DNA of 64,000 bases from Pestalotiopsis fici W106-1. Taxonomy: Eukaryota > Ascomycota > Sordariomycetes > Amphisphaeriales > Sporocadaceae. The notes under the pieces are model-generated. The model saw nothing but the letters and a program-made list of their open reading frames with translations, was not told the DNA's origin and made no database searches. Positions 21,386 to 33,354 of this stretch are shown here, one piece after another. Both the position numbers and the translations under genes were made by a program. Every line of letters starts with the position of its first letter. Position 1 is the stretch's first letter. The stretch spans positions 1,442,619 to 1,506,618 of the forward strand of contig NW_006917092.1 of assembly GCF_000516985.1 (NCBI RefSeq), in the 5' to 3' direction.

Positions 21386-22550
21386 TCACTTTGTTTGGGC
21401 GAGATACTGGGGGCTGTAGGCGTAGTCAATGTATCCTTCTGCCAACTTTGGTGTGTAAAAGTGCAATCTGTTGTACTTGACCAGTTCAATGCCTTCCTTG
21501 ATTCTAAACACGAGATCCGGATTGGAGATGTAATAACGCCCAAACCCGATGGCAATGTCGTAGTCCTTGTATGTCTCATCTACAGCTCGACGCGCACTGT
21601 CGGGTTGAAACCCGCCCGCCAACACTATGGGGCTCTTGTTCTCCCAAGCCTTGATCAAAGAGCTACAGTCGTTGGATCCTCCGCAGTCGCCATCGTCGTT
21701 TCCAGTGATGCGAGCTTCAATGAGATGCAAGTACGCAAGTTTGAATGACCTCAGTTCCCGAACCAGGTACTCAAAAGTCGGCAGCGGATCGTCCATCAAC
21801 ATGCCTAGATAATCGCTAAAGGGACTCAAGCGAACGGCCGTACGATGGGCCCCAATGGCCTCCACGACCGCCTTGGTGACCTCGAGGTGGAACCTTGCCC
21901 TGTTCTCGACCGAGCCGCCCCATGCATCCTGTCGCCGGTTGCAGTTGTCCTGCAGGAACTGGTCGGCAAGGTAGCCGTTGGCACCGTGGATCTCGACGCC
22001 GTCGAACCCTGCAGCCATGGCCCTCTTTGCCGCCGTGGCATAATCGCTGATGACGGTCCAAATGTCGTCCTCGGTCATGGCCTCGGGAACTGGCCTGGTC
22101 TCGTCAATGGCCACGGCGCTCGACGACAGCACCCTGTGGCCGAGTGACTTATGGACGTCAGGCCACCCGGCGCGGCCTAGGTGCCAGATCTGGCAATACA
22201 TAAAGCACCCCTTTTCATGTACTGCGTCTGTGATTGGCTTCCAGCCTGCAACCTGCGCGTCCGTCCAGATACCTGGAACGTTTCGGCGCCCAGCTGCCTG
22301 CTCTGAAATAAATGTCGCCTCGGATATGAGCAAGGTGCCCGGTACGGCTGCTCTCTGAGTATAGTACTCTACACGATTTTGTTCAGGAGTCCGAAAGCGA
22401 AAATACCAGATCAGTAGAATGCTACATACCTCGAGTCATTGGGAGTGGGACCCAGTCATCGTCGCAACGGTAACGGGTCAGAGGCGCCAAGACACAACGG
22501 TTCTGGAGTTGTACGGTGCCAATGTCAAGCGGCTCGAATAGTTTTGACAT
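21386..22550 (-). CDS. NADH:flavin oxidoreductase, old yellow enzyme family
   Basis: An FMN-dependent ene-reductase that would reduce activated C=C bonds with NAD(P)H. 367 aa from two exons (minus strand: 22550-22430 and 22368-21386), joined as TR-EYYTQRAAVPGTLL across a 61-bp intron. Motifs: N-terminal LFEPLDIGTVQLQNRCVLAPLTRYR, WHLGRAG, HGANGYLADQFLQD with the His-x-x-Asn substrate pair, SVENRARF, VRLSPF and the phosphate-binding end AIGFGRYYISNPDL. Full length and apparently intact. It is cytosolic, with no signal sequence. Fungal homologues act in detoxification or in alkaloid pathways; nothing in the surroundings decides which. Confidence 0.93.
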
Positions 22551-23712
22551 GATGCAATCCCTCGAAATCTCGCTTGATGGTTGCGATGCAGGAATAAAGT
22601 GGCTAGTAGTAGTATTCCGTTCCACCTACTGTAATAGAGTTTCATCTGTGATCATATAATTCATTGTTCAACACGGAGGCTTCCCCCCACCAAGCAACCA
22701 GGTGTGATGGTTGCCATGTAAGCGCTGGAATGATGACGCCGCGAATCGGATGTTTCCGCCACTTTGCTTGAGATCTGGTTTTTCAAACTTGCCAGAACGA
22801 GGTAGCTGCTCTACCGAGAATAGCGACGCAACTTGATCCAGCCACTTGCGTCTACAGAAATTTGGTGGGGCGGAAGTCAGAGCCGAAGGGCTGCTACTGG
22901 CTGTGGAAATTTGGAGATTCTCGAGGATCCCGGCCATCTTTGGGGGAGGAAAATATTGATTGGGGTCGGAGATGACTTGATCACCTCATTGACGACTCCG
23001 AAATTCCTACCTCACTCCAACTTGAGAGGTTGTGGGGGCGACCGAGCTGCTTCACTTACCTATCTGCTCAGTGTATTGATGGGGAGATCGCTCTAATTAG
23101 CTTCGAAAAATGTCCGAGTAACTCACATGTACGAGCTCAGCATGATGAGGATGAGCGCTATGGAGGAAGAAGGTACCGAAAACACGCATGGCTATCGGCT
23201 AGCAAGACAAGGTACCCGCACGAACTCCGGGCCGCCTCCTAGACCCTGCCTATGAAACTGCCTCGGGCCGAAGTCATATTGGCAAAACCAATCGCGCCAG
23301 GTGGTAATGGACCCATCCTATTCGCGCCGTAGACCTTTATTGGCGACAGCAAGGGTGGTATCAAGAACGGGGTGGTCCGCTCAGGGAATATGTGTGAACC
23401 CACACGTACATCAAACTAGAGCACCTTGGTGATCTCGGAGGACAAATATCTTTCTCTATTGCTTAACCGGAATGTTTCAGCGAAATTATTGATCTAAGCT
23501 GGCTGACCCCTCTTCCAATATAGAAATGTAAATACACGAAATATAAATGTACACTCTTCAACCGCATCTTCAACCGCATGACTTGGCAGCAGCTAGTGCT
23601 TTTGAACCTCCAAAAGCGTGACGGAGAGAATAAAAGTTCCGTGGCCAGATCGTCGACGACCTTTGATCGTCTACGTTTCCTGAATGGACTGTACCACAAG
23701 GCGGCACGTCAT
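22551..23712. other. Intergenic, no supported gene
   Basis: Upstream of the flavin reductase and downstream of the lipase. A 89-codon minus frame (22668-22937) has an ATG but no recognisable domain. Confidence 0.35.
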
Positions 23713-25098
23713 CTAATCGGTATCAGCGGGGGCGTACATGTAGGTCGCGTCGAATGGCTGAATGGTCGTGTTGGTACACGAACACGGGGTCGTCTTGCCA
23801 GCGAAACGGTCGTCGATCCATTGCAGAAAGGACGGCGCCGATGCAGCAATGACGGGGACATGGTCAAGGCCAGGATAGTATTGCATTTGGATGACATTGC
23901 CGTATTCACACGCTCCTTCGTAGCTGAGCTCAGTGATGTCTGGATACACGGAAACGTCGGCAAGACCTTGGACCACCAGGACCGGCTGCTCACTCTTGCC
24001 TTGGCCGACCAAGGAATAGTTCTGAGCTACCGAGAACTCTGCCTGGAAGCTTGCATCCGAGATGTTGAAGACATCATCGACCTCGAGATCTGCCACCAGC
24101 AGTTCCATTGACAAGTAGCAGGCCTGAGCCAGCTCGGCGAGCGCCAGACGCTTTCGGAACTTCTCATGGACCCATGAAAAGGATTCATTGGCGATAACCC
24201 GGTGCAGACCAAAGGCGCCCCACCCCAGCTCGCCAAGAACAGCGCGAGAGTTGTCTGTGCCGGTGGAGTTGAGGGCGGCATAGTAGCCCTCTTCGGCAAG
24301 ATCTTTGCCACGAAGACCGGGAGCCTGCGCGACGGTTCCGAGGTAGGTGCCAGCGTTGGCAGGGTCTTCGCGGAGCAAGTCGCTCTCGGCCAGAGTCCAG
24401 ACGGCACCACCGCCTTGCGAGTGCCCGACGCTCACCCACTCATCACTGAGCTGGCTACCGAAGAGCTGGCGCGCGGCGACAACAGAGTAGTACAAGTCGT
24501 TGGCCTGGGCCGAGAAGGCAAAATACTGATGAGCAGTGTAGTTGTTACCAAGGCCAGCATAATCTGTCGCGACAACAGCGTAGCCTCGGTTGATCAGGTA
24601 AGCCCAGCTTCCATACTCGTACAGGTTGGGCATGGCAGAGGGAGCGCAACCTCGAAAGACACCAGAGGTACCGTGTGCCCAAGCGACGGTGCCGAATTTA
24701 TGGTCATTGGATCTGCTAGAGTATGGAAATGCAATGAAACCCGTCGCGGGAACAGAGTTGCCAAATACATCTACGGAGACATATTGGAAGCGATAAGCAG
24801 TGGTTCCATCGGGAATATCACTGAGATTGTCTGGATCGATGGGTTGGAACTTGAGAAGATCGCCGGGCTCGGAGGTGGAAAAATTGTCGGCCGTTGCGTA
24901 AAAGTCTTCGTCATAAAGGCTTCCAAAGTACGAAGCGTCGTATTCAAGGCCGTAGCTGAAGTACTCGTAGCAGGTTGCATCACAGCCATATTCCAAGGCC
25001 GTCTCAGCAGACACGTTGAAATTGGCGACTTGTGCTGCTCTCGTAATTTGGGGCACAGTGGCCAAGAAGGAAAAACACAAGAGTAGATTTGAAAACAT
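23713..25098 (-). CDS. Secreted lipase (LIP family)
   Basis: An intronless 461-aa extracellular enzyme. Residues 1-21 (MFSNLLLCFSFLATVPQITRA) form a signal peptide. The central region (TVAWAHGTSGVFRGCAPS, YAVVATDYAGLG) and nucleophile motif VGHSQGGGAVW (Ser at about 227) match the secretory lipase family known from Candida and filamentous fungi. A likely catalytic Asp lies in VVQGLADVSVYPD and the His is in GLDHVPV (about 413). Several N-glycosylation sequons and Cys pairs agree with secretion. It would hydrolyse acylglycerols outside the cell. It is divergent from the Zn2Cys6 gene at 26.1 kb, with about 1 kb between starts, so shared control is possible but not shown. Confidence 0.92.
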   Translation of the reverse strand: MFSNLLLCFSFLATVPQITRAAQVANFNVSAETALEYGCDATCYEYFSYGLEYDASYFGSLYDEDFYATADNFSTSEPGDLLKFQPIDPDNLSDIPDGTTAYRFQYVSVDVFGNSVPATGFIAFPYSSRSNDHKFGTVAWAHGTSGVFRGCAPSAMPNLYEYGSWAYLINRGYAVVATDYAGLGNNYTAHQYFAFSAQANDLYYSVVAARQLFGSQLSDEWVSVGHSQGGGAVWTLAESDLLREDPANAGTYLGTVAQAPGLRGKDLAEEGYYAALNSTGTDNSRAVLGELGWGAFGLHRVIANESFSWVHEKFRKRLALAELAQACYLSMELLVADLEVDDVFNISDASFQAEFSVAQNYSLVGQGKSEQPVLVVQGLADVSVYPDITELSYEGACEYGNVIQMQYYPGLDHVPVIAASAPSFLQWIDDRFAGKTTPCSCTNTTIQPFDATYMYAPADTD

Positions 25099-25182
25099 GG
25101 TAACAGAGGAGATGGGAAAATGAGTGATAGTCGAGATACTGAACAGATATCATTCACTCAACTTTCCGTGCCGGTCACGGCC

Positions 25183-25190
25183 CTTATATA
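25183..25190 (-). promoter_or_regulatory. TATA box of the lipase gene
   Basis: TATATAAG on the minus strand, about 85-90 bp before the lipase ATG at 25098. Confidence 0.5.
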
Positions 25191-26130
25191 GACTTGTAAT
25201 ATACATAAGAGAATGATGTTCATAAGAATCATGCCGTGTATGCCGAAAAAAAAAAAGAAAGAAAACAAATAAGCTAGTACATCTGGAAGGCGCATATCTC
25301 CTTTGGCATAAAGAAACCATCAAATTAACACAAGCCCCCATGTGTCGGCAGTCCACACGTGCCGTATCAAGCAAAATATGGGATATACTTATCCCAGAAT
25401 GAGCGTAGTGCTACATAAATCTATACAGGAGTTGTAGTGTATTACGATGTGGCCAATGGCATGCTGTGCCTCACTGACTGTGGGTTAGTATTAGCTTGGA
25501 GGCTAAAGGGCTGCTTTGAGAGACTTGTACAGAGTACGTGGCTCAACTTTCATGTCCTAGATTATCTACGTATGGAGATAGAGGCTCGTTCACATGCCTG
25601 AAATTATAGGTCTCTTCGTCGGTCGTATCTCCCCTCTGTCTCGATAGCTGCCGCTTCACGTCCCATCCTACGGAATACAGGGCGAGCAGCGTACCTGATT
25701 TGCCGGCGCTAGTTTAGTATTTTACGAGACAGCCAATTGAAATTCATGGTGTTGTGGGGCGCCCGTCCATCATCCCCCTGTTACGATACAGCAACATATC
25801 CGACTTGATAGATCTTTCCAAAATGGTATCTCATTGGCACGATCATTAAGAAATCATTTTCAAGAGTTCCAGAGCCCTGGATTTACTCATCATATTCATC
25901 TAAGCCACAACGTGATGCGTGTTCAAATTTCAACCTCGACGGATCCGCGGATCGCGAGTTTCTGACAATTGGTGCGACTACTTACTAGCACAAGGGCCGA
26001 TGATTACTCCGCCTCTGTCAACAGTGGTGCAGCACCTAGTCATGTGATCGATCACGCCTTCCGAAGGCGACATATTCTCTGACCTTTACTGCATGCCGAA
26101 CAGCCATTTATTTCCTCGTCAACTGTCGCC
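25191..26130. other. Divergent intergenic region between lipase and Zn2Cys6 regulator
   Basis: No gene seen. It presumably holds promoters for both genes. CGG-like motifs occur but none in a convincing spaced pair. An inverted 'cgacggatccgcggatcgcg' near 25938-25957 is GC-rich and partly palindromic. Confidence 0.35.
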
Positions 26131-27903
26131 ATGGGTCGTAATGTCTCCAGGCCCAAGTGGACTCGACAAAGCACATCGAGAGTGCGGACAGGCTGTAGAA
26201 CATGGTAAGTTGACCGACTCGTGTACGAATGTTGCGACTCTAGCTGAAAATTTCCCTTTCCCCACTTAGCAAGTATGTACTCTATGAGATGCCGACATGA
26301 TTCTTACTGGATTCTCTCTAACTTTTTCTCTCTCATACGTAGAGCTCGTCATTTAAAGTGTGACGAGAGTAAACCGTCTTGTCAGCGGTGCCTCAGAGAT
26401 GCGTTCTCTTGCGACTACGCGCCACCAAATCATGATGCTGCTGCTGCTACTGCTGCTGTTTCAAATTCAGTCAAACGGGATCCATTGTGCACGAAACGTC
26501 AACTTTACCTGCCAATTTCGAATGGAGTCTCCAATGACCAACGAGTCGAGAATATATTCCTTAATCATGCTTTGTACTATATGATGCCAGAGATGAGACG
26601 TTCGACGTCGTTGCCCTCTTTCTGGCTCCAAGATGTCCCGTTATTGGGCAGTCACTGCGAAGCGGTAAGACACGCTTTGATTGCGATAGGGGCCGCACAC
26701 AGATCCTTTCTTCTACAGAACAACACTACTCCGCCCAACAACTATGCCGTGACGCGATATTACAATGCCGCAGTTCACTCTCTTCAACTTACTATGAGCC
26801 ATCCGGAGCAATTGACGATTTGGGCGACTCTTACATGTTGTATCTTGTTTGTATGTTTTGAAAACCTGCGAGGTGGTTATGCCGAGTCAATACGGCATTT
26901 GCGCGCTGGCGCAAAGCTGCTTGTCGCGTCACTCCAATGTGAGAGCGGATCAAATCGCGTTGGACTGCCTTGGAAAGAGAAACCAGAGCGGACGATTGGA
27001 CACAATATGAGCCCAGAACAACTCGACTCCATCACGACTCTCTTCTCACGACTTGGGATGGATATATCCACTCTAGTTGACGAACCCATTGTATCACAGC
27101 TGATATTATTTGGTCTTCCGAGCACTAGTCGTGTGATGGGCGAATCGAAGCCAATAACCTCGTTTGAAAACCTTGGCGAAGCGCGAAAAGAGCTACATCG
27201 TATCGAAATTGCCTATGACGCTTATTTTGAGCACATGTCCCAGGACCAAGCCTGTTGGGCTGCTCCTAATTTGGACTCGGTACGATGGCCATGGCAACGA
27301 GCCCATTTAGTCAAGGGGGATCAGGATATATATCGTGCTATTTGTCGACGTTTTACATGGTGGAACAAACGCTTTGATCTACTTCAAGCATCCAAATCAT
27401 GCGAATGGACACCTGCCGAAAAGGAAGACTTCTTGATTCTCTGCATATTACAGAAGGTCTGGACGGTTCTTCTCCAGGGCAAACACGATGTTCGATCGCG
27501 CTTCAGCGATTTCAATCATGCGGACCTCGAGGCTATTGTGGAAAAGGCCGAGTTGTTCATACAGACTCGGACCTTGCATCATCATGTATTCGCCTACGAT
27601 GCCGATATCATACCATCGCTAGGGTTGGCTGGGATCTTCACTGAAGATTCCCATCTGCTTGGACGAATTATAAAGGTTCTGGAGAGATTGAATAGAAGAG
27701 AAGGCATGTGGGACAGCCGCGAGATGGCAGATATTCTTCGTGCTGTACTTTTGGCAAAGCAAAACCATTGGCTCCCTAGGAAAATCTCGCACGGCAGTGC
27801 GCAGTCACTATTGAGCGATCTGTTATCCTTTGAAATACCCTTGCTTAGTCCGACAAGTTCTATTGCTGTTTGGGCGAGGAGCACTTTGGCTGAGGGGAAT
27901 TAG
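26131..27903 (+). CDS. Zn(II)2Cys6 transcription factor with a 3-nt micro-exon
   Basis: A 545-aa nuclear regulator. Exons: 26131-26204, 26270-26272 and 26343-27903. The zinc cluster reads TGCRTCKARHLKCDESKPSCQRCLRDAFSC (shown as Cys 22, 25, 32, 39, 42, 49). Cys25 and Lys26 are only formed if a three-base exon, CAA, is used: intron 1 is gtaagt...cttag (65 bp), intron 2 is gtatgt...cgtag (70 bp, with branch-like CTCTAAC). Joining exon 1 straight to exon 3 would create a TGA. The body resembles fungal regulators with a C-terminal fungal_trans_2-like helical region (NHALYYMMPEMRRSTSLPSF, AIGAAHRSF). A short Ala-rich run is encoded by GCT repeats (26430-26460). It lies 0.8 kb before, and in the same direction as, the ABC pump, which makes control of that pump plausible. 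Confidence 0.85.
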
Positions 27904-28709
27904 GAAAACACTGAATGAAAGCGACCAAGACATCCGAACCCAGACACATTCCAGTGGTTATGACCACGTATTCCAGCAGTTTTGCTTTCCGCATCCGTAC
28001 CTACTCAATCACAGCGAAGGTCCTACTTCAATAGTAGTTTGATGGACATGTTGAGGAGATTTCTCCACAATCGCCAGCTATCAGGTGTTAAGACACCCGC
28101 ATTGCGCCAACACGTTCAATGAGTGTCCCTAGAATTCGATATAACTCCGTTAAATGGGGCAAGGTCAATCGCATTCGGATTGTGGCTTCTCGGCTCTCGA
28201 TAGTCTATTCGCGGCAGTGGAATGCGTTGGTTCCGCCGGACCAAGCTAAAATCAAGTTCCTCCGACGTGAAGTTCCCCCGAAGAGTGAGGATTTTGCTCG
28301 GCTTTCGGGACTCGGTTCCCAATGGTCAGTATAGCGCGACAGAGGGCCCACCTTTAGCGAAGAAATGTCTGGATCTTCCGCCAAGGTCATTTCCGATGAT
28401 TGGTCTTGACCAAAGATTCTTTTGGAACGTCGGAGGCATCTATTTCATGTTTGTCCGTAGGCTACACAGTGACCGGCGCTAAAGAGATCGGTGGAATAGG
28501 AGAACGGGGAATATAGACGATAGTCAGCTCTGTAGAAAGTCTCCGATGGTACTAATTAATGTGTGCTACTCGCCAATCGTTCTTCTGCCGGATGTTCATA
28601 TTCATTGCCTCTTGGGTTGTTTTGCTTGCGCAATCCACTGAATACAGTATCACCAGCAAGTTGGTAGTGCAATACTACGACTGGAAAGTCCAGTCGCGCT
28701 CTTCTCAGC
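27904..28709. other. Intergenic; ABC transporter promoter
   Basis: No gene seen. Only short frames. The ABC leader lies before 28710. Confidence 0.4.
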
Positions 28710-31700
28710 ATGGACCAGGATTCTCTCGATAGAGATGAATTAACTCGAATTGCCAGTATTCTCTCGCGACAAGAGACTGCTGGGGCGGTTTCTTACAATA
28801 CAGACCTACGACCGGACGCGCCAAGCATCGACGATTCCCTGAACCCGGACAGTCCCAAATTCGAACTGGATAAATGGCTTACATCATTTGTCAAACAAGT
28901 TGTTGATGCAGGCCATAATCCACGTGGAGCTGGCATCGTCTTTCGAGATCTCAGTGTTCACGGGACTGGAAAGGACCTTCAATGGCAGGAAACAGTAGGA
29001 TCCGTCTTCAAGTCCGTGTTACGACCAGGTGACTTGTTCACGTTTGGCCAAAGCAAAGCCAAACACATTCTGCATGATTTTGATGGGTTACTGCGTCAGG
29101 GTGAGATGCTCATTGTATTGGGCCGCCCAGGATCAGGATGCAGCACATTTCTCAAGACGTTGTGTGGAGAGACACATGGCTTGAGCATCGATACCGGCTC
29201 GACAATCAACTTTGATGGAATATCCCATGCTCAAATGCAGAAAGAGTTTAAAGGTGAAGCCATCTATAACCAGGAGGTGAGTAGAACAACATTCACTGTG
29301 CATCTGTATCACAATCAATAGGTATTAATCAGCATATCCCATAGGTTGATAGACATTTCCCGCACTTGACCGTTGGCCAAACACTCGAATTTGCCGTGTC
29401 AGCTCGAACACCATCGCATCGTATCCAGGGCATGAGCCGCGCACAATACTGTCGATATATTGCCAAGATCGTAATGGCGGTGCTTGGGTTGAGTCACACT
29501 TATAATACCAAAGTTGGTGACGACTTTATCCGCGGCGTCTCTGGAGGCGAAAGAAAACGTGTGAGCATAGCAGAGATGATGGTGGCCATGCCATCATTTG
29601 CCGCTTGGGACAATAGGTAAGTCGCCATCAAGAACATCATTCGCCGACCAAGGTGATGATATTTAACTTTACAATGCAGTACTCGTGGTCTCGATTCAGC
29701 TAGCGCTTTGAAATTCACAGAGTCCTTGCGCAAGGCTTCTGATATTGGGGGTCGTACAAATGCTGTAGCAATCTACCAAGCAAGTCAAGCAATTTACGAT
29801 CTCTTTGACAAGGCGACGGTGCTATATGAAGGTCGCCAGATCTATTTCGGACCCGCCAGTAAAGCTAAAGCGTTCTTCGAAGCTCAAGGATGGTTTTGCC
29901 CTCGTCGACAGACTACAGGCGATTTCCTCACATCACTGACCAATCCGATTGAACGGACGCCCCGCAAAGGCATGGAAGACAAGGTACCAAAGACGGCGGC
30001 TGACTTTGAAAAGTATTGGCGTGATTCTCCCGAGTACAGAGCTCTGAGAATCGAGATGAGCCACTACGAGGAGCAGTTTGTCTCAACACAAGGCGACAAC
30101 CCAACACTAAAGACGCTGCAAGCACAAAAGGCCTTTAGTCAAGCCAAGCGAGTACGAAACGGGTCGCCGTACCTCATCAACACCATGATGCAAGTCGGCA
30201 TCAATACCAAACGAGCTTACCAACGTATCTGGAACGACATGACGGCGTCATTCACCAACGTCATGGTCAGCGCTATACTTTCACTCATCATTGGTTCGAT
30301 ATTCTACGGGACTCCGGATGCCACGGCAGGCTTTTACTCCAAAACCTCCGTTCTATTCATGGCGGTTTTGCTCAATGCGTTGACGGCCATTTCTGAAATC
30401 ACAAGTCTGTACGCACAGCGCCCAATTGTTGAAAAGCAATCGTCATACGCCTTTTACCACCCCTTTACCGAAGCAGCAGCTGGAATCATGAGCGACGTTC
30501 CCGTCAAGTTTGCCTCGGCCGTGGTCTTCAACCTCATCATCTATTTCATGGCTGGCCTAAGACGAGAGCCGTCTCAGTTCTTCATCTTCTTCCTCATCAA
30601 TTATGTCATAACATTTGTCATGATTGCCATATTCCGTACCATGGCTGCAGTGACGAAAACCGTGTCGCAAGCCTTATCATTGGCGGGCGTGATGATCCTT
30701 GCGTTGGTCATCTACACTGGTTTCGTGATACCCGTACCGTCAATGCACCCCTGGTTCAGTTGGATTCGTTGGATCAACCCGGTCTACTATGCCTTTGAAG
30801 CCCTCGTGGCCAACGAGTTCCATGGTCGGCAATTTACTTGCTCAGACGTTGTTCCGCCCTATGGGACTGGAAACTCGTGGGTTTGTGCTGTTGCCGGAGC
30901 AGTACCTGGCGAATCATTTGTTGACGGCGATGCATACATTTCGGCCAGCTTTGAGTACTCGTACTCACATCTCTGGAGAAACTTTGGCATTCTCATGGCG
31001 TTCCTGATTGCCTTTCTCGCAGCATATTTCACGGCAGTCGAACTGAATGCATCGACTGCAAGCACAGCTGAAGTCCTGGTTTTTCAAAGAAACGGCGCTC
31101 GAGAAAAGTCTCTTGCCAAGGCCCGGGAACATGGTATCAATGACGAGGAAAAGGGCAGCTCGGATGGATCGTCGACTCCGACAGGTACCTTTGATCGACA
31201 GAATGTACAAGATGTCATCAAGCCGCAAACAGACATCTTTACTTGGCACAACGTAACGTATGATATTGAAATCAAGGGAGAGCCTCGCCGCTTGCTCGAC
31301 AATGTGACGGGATGGGTCAAGCCCGGCACGCTTACTGCTCTTATGGGTGTCAGGTAAGATCCCGACTTTTCTTATAGGTTTTCTCAGAGATCCCTTGATT
31401 AACACACAACAGCGGTGCCGGAAAGACGACACTCTTGGATGTCTTGGCACAACGAACATCTATCGGTGTCATTACTGGAGACATGTTTGTGAATGGCCAA
31501 CCTCGAGATGCAAGCTTTCAGCGTAAGACGGGTTATGTTCAGCAGCAAGGTACGTATCGAATCTTCCGGCAAGAGGCACTTTGTTCTTGTGTGATTTCGT
31601 GAGACTGACAGAGTCGATCACAGACCTCCACCTACCCACCGCGACCGTACGAGAGAGTCTTCGCTTCAGCGCCGACGTCCGCCAACCGGCATCCGTTGGC

Positions 31701-33354
31701 CAGGCGGAAAAGTACGACTTTGTCGAAAAGGTGATTACCATGCTTGACATGCAAGACTTTGCAGACGCCGTTGTGGGATCCCCAGGACAAGGTCTCAATG
31801 TTGAGCAACGAAAGCTCTTGAGTATTGGTGTTGAACTTGCCGCGCGACCGAAATTGCTATTGTTCCTTGACGAACCCACGAGCGGTCTTGACTCTCAGAG
31901 CTCCTGGGCCATCTGCAGCCTGCTTAGAAAACTGGCCGATGCAGGACAGGCTGTTCTTTGCACTATTCACCAGCCGAGTGCAATTCTCTTTCAAGAGTTT
32001 GACAGGCTGTTGTTCCTTGCCAAGGGAGGCAGGACAGTATATTTCGGCAACATTGGTGCGGATTCCAAGATTCTGCTCGACTACTTCCACTCCAAAGGCG
32101 CTCCTAGACCATGCGATCCTCAAGAAAATCCGGCAGAGTACATGCTCGAGATTGTCAACGGTGGCGGCAACTCTCATGGTGAAGACTGGCATTCGGTCTG
32201 GAAAGCTAGCGACGAATATCGTGACACTATCACTGAGCTTGATAGACTACATGGAGAGGGCCATTCGTCAAAGATTGACTCGACAGTGAAACAAGACGCA
32301 GAGTACACGGAATTCGCCATTCCTTTCACGCATCAGCTTCGGGCCGTCACAGTTCGCATTTTCCAACAATATTGGCGATTACCTTCATACATTTTTTCAA
32401 AATGGATTTTGGCCATTGCATCTGGCCTTTTCATTGGCTTCACTTTCTACCATGCAAACAGCAGTCAAATTGGCATGCGAAACGTCATCTTTGCCGTCTT
32501 CATGGTTACAACCATTTTCACTTCACTCGTGCAGCAGGTAAGAAACAGTGCCTTAATCCTTACAGCTGAAGTTGAGCTAACTTGGAAAGATTCAACCGTT
32601 ATTCATCACCCAACGCGAGCTATACGAAGTCCGCGAACGCCCTAGCAAGGCCTACTCATGGCAGGCCTTTCTCCTTGCCAATGTCATTGTCGAATTTCCT
32701 TTCCAAATCATAAGCGCCGTGCTCGCTTTTGTCTGTTTCTATTATCCCGTCATGGGCCCCGACCAGTCCTCAGATCGACAGGGCTTGGTCCTGCTCTTCA
32801 TGATCCAGCTCTTCCTCTACGGCAGCGTCTTTGCGCACATGACGGTCGTGGCCATGCCCGACGCCCAATCGGCCGGCGGCATCGTCACCTTTCTCACCAT
32901 GATGAGCACCATTTTCAGCGGCGTGCTGCAGACGCGGACGGCGCTGCCCGGCTTTTGGGTCTTCATGTATCGTGTCAGCCCCTTTACCTACTGGATCGCC
33001 GGCATTGTGGCCACGCAGCTCCACGGCCGGGAGATTGACTGCTCTGCAGACGAAATGCTGGTCTTTGACCCCCCGCAGGGTTACACGTGCGAGCAATATC
33101 TTGGCCCCATGCTGCAGCAGGCCACTGGAACGCTGCAGAACCCGAATGCGACGTCCAATTGCCAGTACTGCGCTTATCAGAATGCCGACCAGTACCTCTC
33201 GGGCTCGGACATTTATTGGACTGACCGTTGGAGGGACTTTGGTATCATGTGGGCGTTTGTAGTGGCAAACATTGGCATTGCCATTCTATTGTACTACATT
33301 TTCCGGGTCAGAAAATGGTCGCTTGCAAGTTTACGTGCAAAACGTGGGCACTGA
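28710..33354 (+). CDS. PDR-type (ABCG) ABC transporter, full-size
   Basis: A plasma-membrane drug efflux pump of 1442 aa. Exons: 28710-29276, 29345-29616, 29680-31353, 31413-31549, 31624-32537 and 32590-33354. The order is the reverse full-size layout NBD1-TMD1-NBD2-TMD2. NBD1 shows the fungal-typical degenerate Walker [13 protein letters not shown], signature [13 protein letters not shown] and Walker B region AAWDNSTRGLDS. NBD2 shows Walker [16 protein letters not shown], degenerate signature [14 protein letters not shown] and Walker [16 protein letters not shown]. The asymmetric motifs are normal for PDR pumps. Each membrane domain has about six helices, and the last outer loop has paired Cys ([21 protein letters not shown]). 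It appears intact and would export hydrophobic toxins or metabolites using ATP. Likely regulation by the upstream Zn2Cys6 protein is an inference from position. Confidence 0.95.
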
